Source: Oscillospiraceae bacterium
GTDB lineage: Bacteria > Bacillota > Clostridia > Oscillospirales > JAKOTC01
Assembly: GCA_035353335.1 (NCBI GenBank)
Contig: DAOPZJ010000001.1
Location: 52,474-110,837, forward strand
Length of the DNA: 58,364 bases
Direction of reading: 5' to 3'
How positions within the stretch are numbered: the first letter of the stretch is position 1; each line of letters starts with the position of its first letter. Position numbers and translations under genes: made by a program. The notes beneath the pieces were generated by a model. The model made no database searches. It had not been told where the DNA came from and saw only the letters and a program-made list of their open reading frames with translations. Below, in pieces: positions 51,212 through 58,364 of this stretch.

Positions 51212-52156
51212 ATGAATTATCCGCATGATCGGGAACTGATTAAAAAGACGGCGAAGTGTTTTCGGTTTGTCTATCAGACGCCGGGGCGTTACATCAACGA
51301 CCACTGCTTTGTCTCGGACGGAACGCAGCGGCACTGTTTTTATATCGACGGTGAAGTCGGGAAGGGTTGTTATGACCTCGGCAACGAGCAGATTATCGGG
51401 CATGCGGTGAGCTGTGACTTGCGCGAGTGGCGGCATGTCGGCAACGCGTTGGAAAGCGACGGGACGCTGCCCCATGAAGAACGGGGTATCTATGCGCCTT
51501 ATGTGATTCAACATCAGGGCCGGTGGCATCTATTTTATGCGTCGCACAACATGGCGGGTGCGCAGTATATGTGCCATGCGTTCTCGAACGATTTGGAGCA
51601 CTGGGAGCGCGACCGCGAGCCGTTATTTTATCCGGCATTTGATTGGAGCTATTGGAAAGAAGATGTCCCGTGTTCGTGCCGCGACCCGCATGTGATTTTC
51701 AATCCGGCTGACGGGCTGTTTTATATGTACTGGGTGGCCGATCTGAACACTCCGAAAGACGCCTCGTGCATCGCATTGTCGACTTCGGAAAATCTGCGGG
51801 ACTGGAAACACCTCGGGCCGGTGTTATCGCGGAAATATTCTTTTTATGAGGCGCTGGTGATGAAAACCGAATCCCCCTGCCTGATCGAGAAAAACGGGTT
51901 GTTCTATCTTTTCTACCGCCACGGGGACGGGACCTATTACTGCATCTCCGATACGCTGACGGATTTCTCGCTTTCGAGCGCGTTTTATTTGGGGCCGTGC
52001 CACGCGAGTGAGATCTTTATCGCCGACGGCAGATGGGTGATCTCGTCCTGTTCGAGGCCGCCGGAAGATATTGTGCATAAATTCGACCGCACCGACGGGT
52101 TATGTCTGGCGGGGTTAGACTGGTCGGATATACATCCGAGGATTGTTGTGTTATAA
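51212..52156 (+). CDS. GH43/GH32-like five-bladed propeller glycoside hydrolase
   Basis: A 314-residue protein with the beta-propeller pattern. RYINDHCFV near residue 27 may hold the nucleophile Asp; SCRDPHVIFNPADGLFYMYW the middle acidic residue; TESPCLIEKNGLFYLFY the acid. This fits the GH43/GH32/GH117-like fold, family not decided. No signal peptide, so probably cytoplasmic. A GAGGGA site lies ahead of the ATG at 51212. It could act on arabinose- or fructose-containing oligosaccharides. Confidence 0.78.
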   Translation: MNYPHDRELIKKTAKCFRFVYQTPGRYINDHCFVSDGTQRHCFYIDGEVGKGCYDLGNEQIIGHAVSCDLREWRHVGNALESDGTLPHEERGIYAPYVIQHQGRWHLFYASHNMAGAQYMCHAFSNDLEHWERDREPLFYPAFDWSYWKEDVPCSCRDPHVIFNPADGLFYMYWVADLNTPKDASCIALSTSENLRDWKHLGPVLSRKYSFYEALVMKTESPCLIEKNGLFYLFYRHGDGTYYCISDTLTDFSLSSAFYLGPCHASEIFIADGRWVISSCSRPPEDIVHKFDRTDGLCLAGLDWSDIHPRIVVL

Positions 52157-52177
52157 ATATAGGATTATTGAGAACAG

Positions 52178-52758
52178 TTAATTTCCGGCCTCATCCAAAC
52201 CCATGGCGTGATAATAATCTACGGTGTCCATCACGTCCGGATGATATTCCACCGCTTCCAATAAAGGCGGTAGCGCTTCGGCAAAGTTATTTTTACTCTT
52301 GCTGAAAGCGGTGATGTCTTGACCGAAAACCTCGGTGGCCTCTTCTCTGGATATCGCACCGCCAAAACCGTAATCGGCTTGGGTAAATTCGATATTCACG
52401 GAATTAATTTTCGGAAACAGCGCAAAAATCAAGATAACATCCTGCATGACTGCCTGAAGGTTGACCGTATACTTGGGATTATTCGGGGTGAGCTGCAGCG
52501 CGTAATCGAACTGGACAGAGTCCTCGTGAACACCGTCCGGTCCCACTTCAAACCGTACGCCGTTTAACTCCAACGTGTCTTTTGCCTGTAAATATTGTCC
52601 GATTACCTCAAGGGTTTCTTTTGCGGGGGCATCGCTGTGATAGGCATAAAGCGCACGATAATCATACAGGCCTTTTTTATCTGAGGCAACCCCTGGGTTT
52701 GCACATCCACCGATCAAACAAACGCTGACAGAATGACCGCAAACAACTTCTTATACAT
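52178..52758 (-). CDS. Lipoprotein, DUF4825-like, frameshifted signal peptide
   Basis: The ATG at 52758, with GGAGG upstream, opens MYKKLFAVILSAFV and hits a stop. One base later, in another frame, LIGGC (a lipobox) leads into about 170 open residues. Adding one T to the run at 52726-52728 joins them into a 193-residue lipoprotein. The mature part (NSVNIEFTQAD...REEATEVFGQDI) recalls DUF4825. No function is known. Sequence error or inactivated export. Confidence 0.6.
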
Positions 52759-52782
52759 GGAAGGCCTCCTGAAATTATGGTA

Positions 52783-53058
52783 TTAATCAGCGCTCTGCGC
52801 GTCCGATTTGTCATAGGGCTCAATGGTGGTCTCCGACTCACCGCAGACGCTGCAGGTGGCCCGGGTGATCAGGATATAGCCCTCAACATTGGGGTCGCCG
52901 TCACCTTGAACCTCATAGGTGTATTCCCATTGGTGAACGCCTTTTTTGCATTTTTCCAAGCCCTGCTCGTGTGAGATTCTCAGGCGTTCTTCACGTTCGG
53001 CCTGCGCTTTCTTTTCGATCAGCTTTTTTTCTTTCATGCGGCGAATCCTTTGAAACAT
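52783..53058 (-). CDS. Small basic protein with Cys motif, function unknown
   Basis: A 91-residue protein. The first 40 residues are highly charged and probably helical (KEKKLIEKKAQAEREERL). Later CKKGVHQWEY and CSVCGES contain three or four cysteines, enough for a metal site. GGGAGA lies 7 bases ahead of the ATG at 53058; a longer form starts at 53073. It lies 24 bases upstream of the lipoprotein gene on the same strand. I do not recognise a family. Confidence 0.6.
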   Translation of the reverse strand: MFQRIRRMKEKKLIEKKAQAEREERLRISHEQGLEKCKKGVHQWEYTYEVQGDGDPNVEGYILITRATCSVCGESETTIEPYDKSDAQSAD

Positions 53059-53109
53059 AGAATAATCTCCCATCTATAATTGTTAATCCGAAACAGTCAA
53101 AGCAGTCCC

Positions 53110-54471
53110 CTACTCGATTTCGTCGTATCGGATGATTTGTTGGGCTTGCAGGATGTCGGCGTAAAAGCCGCAGGCGGTCATGGCGGAAAGCGCTGCGCCG
53201 TAGGCGGCTTCCTCTTTATATAACGGAACGCGGATCGGGAGACCGAATTTTAGCGAAAACATTTTTCGCATGACAGCGCTGTTTCGAATACCGTTGCCCG
53301 AGCCGATCAAAACAGTGCGTTGATGATCGTTTATATTCAACTGTTTGTACATCAGATATAGTTCGTTGACGACGCCCTCGAGCACGCCGACGATAAAATG
53401 CTGTGGCGTGAAGTTGTCGATGCCGAGATTTTGAATCGAGCTGCGTAAAGCCGGGTCTTCGCGGGTGCCGCTGAACTGGGTGGAGATGATGAGTTTATCT
53501 TCGAGTGTTTCAAAGCCCTCGGAGAGTTTATCCATATTCGGATAAAGACGGTCTGATGATATTCCCGTCATCTCAATCACCGAACGGAAAAAGTGCTCCA
53601 AGATCGCATAAGCGCGACCGCCGCATAAAGAAGCCCCGACGAGCAGAAAAGATTTTTCGGTAAGGGGACGGGTTTCCATGGCTTTTTCGCGCCGATAGGT
53701 GTCCGCAAGCAGCGAAATCTGGCTGCCGGTGCCGACATTGACCAGAATGCTTGCCTGAGGGTCTTTGACCGAGCCGAGAAAACCGGCCTGATTGTCGCCG
53801 ATGGCGACCGAGACGGGAATGCCGCCATCGGTTTTTCCGATCACTTCAAATTGATCCGTGACTGCGGGGAAGATAGATGGGTTCATTCCCGCTTTTTCTA
53901 GAGCGGTAATATCAAAGCGGACATTTTGCAGGTCGAACAAGCCGAAACTCGCCGCATCGGAGGTGTGGGTCAAAGGGTAGTCTCGACCTGCGAGCTTCAG
54001 GGCGACATAGTCATGGATGGTGCAAAAAGTCACGGCTTCTTTCGGGACAAGGCTGGTTTTGAGATTATAAAAATGCGTGACCGCGCCGTACCCGGTGGCC
54101 AGATGATATCCGGTCAAATCAGAAAGGTATTGTGTATAGGTTTGATTTTCTTGATAAACAAGGTCACCCCGGCCGTCCTGCCAGATATAAAGCGGGCTTA
54201 CGGCTTGCCCGTTTGAATCGAGATAGACAATGCCGTGCATCTGGCCGGTCACGCCGATCGCACCGATGGAAGCGTGTTTTTGCGTAAGTTCGGCAATCAG
54301 TGTTTCCGCTTTGGATAGAATCTTAACAGGATCTTGTATCTTTGCCCACGTTTGAGACGGCAGAAACGTAACGTTTGCGGTATTGACTGTCTCGAGCACT
54401 TCACCTGATACACCTTCGACGACCGTTGCGCAGATGGAAGTTGTGCCGATATCCAAGCCGATGATTTTCAT
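53110..54471 (-). CDS. FGGY-family carbohydrate kinase, sedoheptulokinase-like
   Basis: A 453-residue kinase. IGLDIGTTSICA is the phosphate loop, GVTGQMHGIVYLD and YIWQDGRG are substrate-side motifs close to sedoheptulokinases, GTGSQISLLAD and LIGSGNGIRNSAVM complete the fold. Sugar not predictable; a ketose or polyol is likely. AAGGAG lies 7 bases ahead of the ATG, 10 bases after the glycyl radical enzyme gene. So the three genes probably form one pathway. Confidence 0.88.
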   Translation of the reverse strand: MKIIGLDIGTTSICATVVEGVSGEVLETVNTANVTFLPSQTWAKIQDPVKILSKAETLIAELTQKHASIGAIGVTGQMHGIVYLDSNGQAVSPLYIWQDGRGDLVYQENQTYTQYLSDLTGYHLATGYGAVTHFYNLKTSLVPKEAVTFCTIHDYVALKLAGRDYPLTHTSDAASFGLFDLQNVRFDITALEKAGMNPSIFPAVTDQFEVIGKTDGGIPVSVAIGDNQAGFLGSVKDPQASILVNVGTGSQISLLADTYRREKAMETRPLTEKSFLLVGASLCGGRAYAILEHFFRSVIEMTGISSDRLYPNMDKLSEGFETLEDKLIISTQFSGTREDPALRSSIQNLGIDNFTPQHFIVGVLEGVVNELYLMYKQLNINDHQRTVLIGSGNGIRNSAVMRKMFSLKFGLPIRVPLYKEEAAYGAALSAMTACGFYADILQAQQIIRYDEIE

Positions 54472-54481
54472 ATGATGCTCC

Positions 54482-56823
54482 TTAAATCGCGGTGGACTGC
54501 GGGTCAAGCCGCGTGATGATATCGTTTTGAATGGCCGGGGAGAGGTCGAGAAAATTGACGAAGGTACCGTGAATGCGCATGACGTAGACGCCGCTCGGAG
54601 CATACTTTTTCGGATTTGCAAGCACCTTACGCAGGATTTCAGCGGTTGTGACGTTGACATAGAGATAAAACGGGGAGGTATTTTGATTCATGCGGTTGAA
54701 AAACAGCGGTGCGATGACGCGCGTCTTAAATTCAAGACCTTTATCTTCACAGGTATCGCCTTTAAAATATTTCGGGTCGATTCCGAAATGGGAAGCATAG
54801 CCGCCGCACATTTTTTCATAAGGCAGGTTAAAGCACGAAAGCATCCGGAAGCCGAGTCCGTTTTGAGCATGTCGTGGGACTTGCGTCCGTCCGGGGTTGC
54901 GCTGACCCAATAGCCGTAGAGCAGATGGGTCGAGGGGGTACTGAAATCGGGGCGGAACGGGTTACTGAGCAAATTCCTTTGAGACGCGACAATATCTGAG
55001 ACCTTTTCGGCGACCTGTTTGGCCTCTTCGTCGGGCAGATCGAAGTTATTTCCGAACTTCTCGCAGGAAGAAAGGTATTGCCGAAGGTCTTCGTCGTGTT
55101 CGAAATTTGTGCGAAGGGCCTCAATCAATCGGTCGGTATCCTGCGGACGTTCACTCAAGAGCATGTCGATGGCGATAAACGAGTCGGCTACGACGGTCAG
55201 GCCGTGAATCAGGCATCCGCTGCCGTTGTATTTGGTACCTTGGTGCGTCACATCGCGCATGTCGTAACCGCTTTCGATGCCGCTCATCAACGTGCTGATG
55301 AACGGAACCGGCAGGTAGGAGAGCGCTTTGGTGGCGTTGTTCGCCGCCTTTGCCATCTCTGCGATATAGAATTCGACATTTTTATAAAAGAGTTTTCGGA
55401 TATTTTTTAAGCGATCCAAAGCATTGTGGATTCCGGTTTTGGGGCCGATGGGTTTCCCGGAGATCGCCGAGACGCCGTCGAGCAGAGTCAGTTCCAGAAT
55501 CTTGCCGAGGTTGAGCCAGCTGTTTGTGGTGTTGCCGTTGTCCTTGCCCATAATCAGCGGCTCCTGACAGCCTGCGATCGAATAATCCGGTAAATCGGCT
55601 TGTTCGATGCCGGCGGAGGCGAGAATCGGAAACAGCGAATCGTCGTTGAACAGAGAGGGCGTCAGGCAGCCGGGCGTGAAAAAGAATTTACCCAGCGCCT
55701 GATATAGCGCGTCGGGAGTGTTTTGATGCAGCTTGACCGAGAGAATCGGCTGCGGCAGATTCATATCGTAATAGGCGTCGAGCAGCGCACAGGTGCAGTC
55801 GTTGGTCAAATCGTTTCCGCTAGTATCTTTGCCGCCGACGAGGACATTTTGCGAGATTGCCCAACTGCGGTCGCCGACATTGAAAAACACGAGGAAATGC
55901 CGAAACAACGCGGCCGCCGTCTCGCGGCTCATATTCTCGGCTTTCCGGTAGGGCTCGAAAATGCGGTCGGCGTTTCCGACCGAGAAGGCAAACGGGTTCG
56001 GCGACTGCTCGATGCACATCATCTGCCACAGCAAAATAAAACTCTGGATGGCCTCGAAAAGACCGGCCGCGCCTTTGGCAGGGACCTTTTCGAGCGTATG
56101 GGCGAGCAAAAGCAGTTCGGATTTTCGTTGTTCTTCTGCGGTTTCAGCCTGTTTACGGGTGAGTCGGGCATATCGAGCAGCTAAAATCAACGCTGATTCA
56201 AGGGCGATTTTCATCGCGTATAGGTTGGTTTTACGCTCGGGGTCGGTTTCTATGGAAAGTTTTTGTTCGATTTGCTTTGTCACACAGTCGATGCCCTGCG
56301 CTAAAATTACACGCATATCGGGAATCACATGACCGGTGACCTGTTCGATAAAGAAACAGACCTCCCCGGTATAATCGGTGGCCTGCCGATAGGTCTCGGC
56401 GAGCGTCTTGACATAAGCGCTTTCGGCGTTGTAGGCACGCAGGGTTTCAATCCGCTCTTTGGTCAAGTCGCCCTCGGGGGTAATATCGTCAAATACGGCG
56501 GTAGGGTCACAGTAGCCTGAAAAGGACTGGACTTTAAAAGTCGGGTTGATCAGTGCATAACTTCGAGCAAACGCATCGCGCTGGGTTCCGGCAAAGACTG
56601 CGTTTTCGCTGAGCGAGATCGGCAGCTTTTCGGCAATTACTTTCAGCGTATTCGCAGCTTTGAGTTCGGCAGGTTGACCGGCGAATTTCGCGTCGCAGTC
56701 CCGCCGGATTTCCTGTATGAAAAACCATCCGTCCAATCGGTTGGTCGCCTGTTCTTCTTTGAACAGCAATTTGGCCTTTTGGGCGAGTTGTTCGGGGGAC
56801 AGAATGGCTGAAATGGCGTTCAT
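54482..56823 (-). CDS. Glycyl radical enzyme (PFL/diol-dehydratase-like), frameshifted
   Basis: Repaired product of about 780 residues. The catalytic Cys419 and Glu421 lie in AGCQEPLI, like the GCxEP motif of glycyl radical dehydratases and lyases rather than the Cys-Cys of pyruvate formate-lyase. The glycyl site is MRIHGTF near the C-terminus (codon 54568-54566). Frame 1 ends after HDMLK; a second frame continues NGLGFRMLSCFNLPYEK to the end. One extra A in the run at 54861-54864 joins them. The substrate is unknown. AAGGAG precedes the ATG. It follows its activase. Confidence 0.85.
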
Positions 56824-56924
56824 ACCAATCGGCTCCTTTATGTATTGTCACTAAGCTTTGACCGCGAGACAGGAGTTTCTTTAAAAAAAGTCAAAATTCG
56901 CGTTTGACCGCGGGTTCTCACCCG

Positions 56925-57797
56925 CTATGTACGGATGACTTGAAAACCACAGGCGAGAAAGGCATCACGGAAACGGGTCAGGATTTCAGCGCTGATTTGC
57001 GCGGTTCCGTCCATGATATACTCCAGACCGCAGGCGTGCCATTTTGGCTTGCCGTATTCATGATAGCGCAGAAGCTCGACGGTAAAAAAGTCCGTGTCCA
57101 GCGTTTTGATAAAAGCAATCATTCCTTGCAGGGCTTCCTCAGAGGTGTTGAAGCCGCCGATGAGAGGGACTCGGATATCGATTGGTTTCTTTAAAATGTT
57201 CGCTTTGGTGATGTTTTCTTTGATCGTTTGATTGCCGATACCTGTGACGGCACGATGAATTTTATCGTCAGGATGTTTGAAGTCGATCATCAACTGATCA
57301 ATCAGGGGAAGTAACTCCGGTAATCGGGGATGGGTTCCGTTGGTTTCAACGGCTGTATGAATACCCGCACTTTTAAAACGTGAGAGCAATACCTTGACGG
57401 CCTTAAACTGACAAGTGGGTTCGCCGCCGGTCAGGGTCACGCCTCCGCTGTCAAAAAACATCGGCACGTTTTTGCGGACTTCGGCAAGAATTTCGTCGAT
57501 TTCGCAGGACTTGCACTTGCAGACGATGCCCTGATTTTTATTTTGATAAATACAGGGCCGATCGGAACAAGATTTACAGACAGATCGGTCAAGCCGGTGA
57601 TCATGAACCGCGCTGTAAGGGCAAATTGAATTGACCAGCATTTTTTCGTTAACAAACAACGTCGGAGTAACTGACACCCCCTCGGGATTTGCGCACCACG
57701 GGCAATGCATATTACAACCCTGCAGATGATAGACGAGTCGGTTGCCGGTGCCGTCCTGCGAATAATTGAAACCTTTTTCGAAAATGTTGATTTTCAT
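56925..57797 (-). CDS. Glycyl radical enzyme activating enzyme
   Basis: Radical SAM protein of 290 residues that installs the glycyl radical. GCNMHCPWC is the SAM cluster motif and SGGVTLTGGEP the SAM-binding segment. A Cys-rich insert (residues 50-100, CPYSAVHDH...CKSCSDRPC...CKCKSC) would hold two more Fe-S clusters, as in dehydratase activases. The ATG at 57797 has AGGTG 8 bases upstream. It is first in the operon; a GCGGGT/ACCCGC hairpin follows its stop (56910-56925). Confidence 0.93.
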   Translation of the reverse strand: MKINIFEKGFNYSQDGTGNRLVYHLQGCNMHCPWCANPEGVSVTPTLFVNEKMLVNSICPYSAVHDHRLDRSVCKSCSDRPCIYQNKNQGIVCKCKSCEIDEILAEVRKNVPMFFDSGGVTLTGGEPTCQFKAVKVLLSRFKSAGIHTAVETNGTHPRLPELLPLIDQLMIDFKHPDDKIHRAVTGIGNQTIKENITKANILKKPIDIRVPLIGGFNTSEEALQGMIAFIKTLDTDFFTVELLRYHEYGKPKWHACGLEYIMDGTAQISAEILTRFRDAFLACGFQVIRT

Positions 57798-57837
57798 ATG
57801 GTTTACACCTGATAATGGTTTTGGAACACTGTTTTTC

Positions 57838-57846
57838 ATTATAACA
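57838..57846 (-). promoter_or_regulatory. Extended -10 of the glycyl radical operon
   Basis: Minus strand TGTTATAAT (57846-57838), about 40 bases ahead of the activase start. No good -35 is seen, so activation by a regulator is plausible. From here to the PadR promoter (57847-58006) there is no gene; the right part is very A-rich. Confidence 0.45.
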
Positions 57847-58006
57847 TAATACCGTTGAAATCACCAGTCTCATTTAGTTTCTTAGTTATTTATGAATATG
57901 GAGAGAGGATTAAGCGTTTTTGAGCAATAAACAACCGGAAAAATGTTTTTTTAACGGTAAAAAGATAAAAGAAGAAAAAAATATAAAAAATTTTTACAAA
58001 TACCTC

Positions 58007-58035
58007 TTGACAGATAGTACTGTGCGGTGTATAGT
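58007..58035 (+). promoter_or_regulatory. padR promoter with possible operator
   Basis: TTGACA (58007-58012), 17 bases, TATAGT (58030-58035). ATAGTA occurs at 58014-58019 and 58031-58036, and TACT-N11-AGTA forms a weak inverted repeat (58018-58036) covering the promoter. PadR proteins often repress their own gene from such sites. Confidence 0.6.
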
Positions 58036-58058
58036 ATTACGCGAAAGGGGGTATTGAT

Positions 58059-58364
58059 GTGCTTGACCCGCAGCTCAAACGAGGTATCCTGGAAACCTGT
58101 GTACTGTCCGCCGTCTCCCGCGAGGATTCCTATGGGTATAAGATCATCAAGGACCTTTCCGGTTATATCGAACTCACCGAATCAACGCTATACCCCATTT
58201 TGCGCCGGCTTGAAGCTGCCGGAAATCTGACGGTTTACTCCGTGGAGCACAACGGCCGGCTGCGCAAGTTTTATAAAATCACCGAATTGGGACACGCCGC
58301 GATAGAGGAATTTTTGAAAGATTGGCCGGAGATCGAAACGATGGTTAACTTTATCAGGGAGGGA
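58059..58364 (+). CDS. PadR-family transcriptional regulator, 3' end cut off
   Basis: The first 102 codons are visible, with no stop before the window edge. The winged helix has LKRGILETCVLSAVSRED, YGYKIIKDL, TESTLYPILRRLEAAG and a beta wing (GRLRKFYKITELGHAAI). Start is a GTG at 58059, with GAAAGGGGG 7 bases upstream. PadR proteins of this size often control a neighbouring membrane protein gene, which would lie beyond the window. Confidence 0.9.
   Translation, partial: MLDPQLKRGILETCVLSAVSREDSYGYKIIKDLSGYIELTESTLYPILRRLEAAGNLTVYSVEHNGRLRKFYKITELGHAAIEEFLKDWPEIETMVNFIREG

Noticed and set aside
54855..54870. Programmed frameshifting in the glycyl radical enzyme
   Set aside because: The site has only a short A run and no clear stimulatory structure was noticed, and three other genes show the same one-base loss, so error is the simpler explanation.

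Overview
The window is about 58 kb of chromosome from an anaerobic, endospore-forming member of the Clostridia, most like an uncultured Oscillospiraceae/Ruminococcaceae-type organism. The signs are a Firmicutes yaa cluster (DarA, HolB, RicT, TrmN6, RsmI), a diadenylate cyclase with its CdaR partner, a CotF-type spore coat protein, a lipoteichoic acid synthase-like protein, several ferredoxins and a glycyl radical enzyme, with a base composition near 50% GC. Housekeeping promoters are very regular (TTGNNN, 17 bp, TATAAT-like, often an extended TG). No rRNA, CRISPR array, integrase or transposase was seen.

Layout. 1-7 kb: plant polysaccharide use (araD start, araB, GH51 arabinofuranosidase, GH78 rhamnosidase) around a divergent Crp/Fnr regulator and 4Fe-4S membrane protein pair. 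7-13 kb: PcrA helicase, CdaR, CdaA, a sugar-phosphate-isomerase-like TIM barrel, and two small coat-type proteins. 13.6-18.7 kb: LTA synthase-like protein, N-acetylneuraminate-lyase-like aldolase, a lipoprotein, tRNA-Val followed by a hairpin mosaic repeat, and a DMT-type transporter. 18.9-27.4 kb: a URO-D-like protein, then the yaa cluster (YaaO-like decarboxylase, DarA, HolB, RicT, ferredoxin, TrmN6, RsmI) and PdxY. 27.4-36.4 kb: an Na+/K+-ATPase-like P-type pump with two RCK (TrkA-like) proteins, then a BceRS-BceAB-type module. 36.5-41.8 kb, minus strand: AraC/GyrI-type regulator, a frameshifted P-loop kinase, and an operon of serine-palmitoyltransferase-like enzyme, SDR, RhaM and a second URO-D-like protein. 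42-46 kb: a Cys-rich protein of unknown function and a hydrolase/acyltransferase/zinc-ribbon membrane protein operon. 46-50 kb, minus strand: QueG-like, FemX-like, alanine-racemase-like and phosphoesterase genes. 50.3-50.6 kb: tRNA Trp-Asp-Thr. 50.7-58.4 kb: HIT protein, GH43/GH32-like hydrolase, a frameshifted lipoprotein, and a glycyl radical enzyme/activase/FGGY kinase operon, ending in a truncated PadR gene.

How it fits together. c-di-AMP synthesis (CdaA/CdaR), a c-di-AMP receptor (DarA) and a possible ion-transport target (pump plus RCK proteins) all lie in one window, although not in one operon. Sugar release (GH51, GH78, GH43-like) is paired with arabinose and rhamnose handling (AraB, AraD, RhaM). 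The best candidates for undescribed systems are the Na,K-ATPase-like pump with its two RCK partners, the glycyl radical enzyme operon, and the SPT-like/SDR pair. Four genes each carry an apparent loss of one A or T in a short homopolymer. This points to residual sequencing error, or less likely to real decay, and each repaired product is described on that basis.
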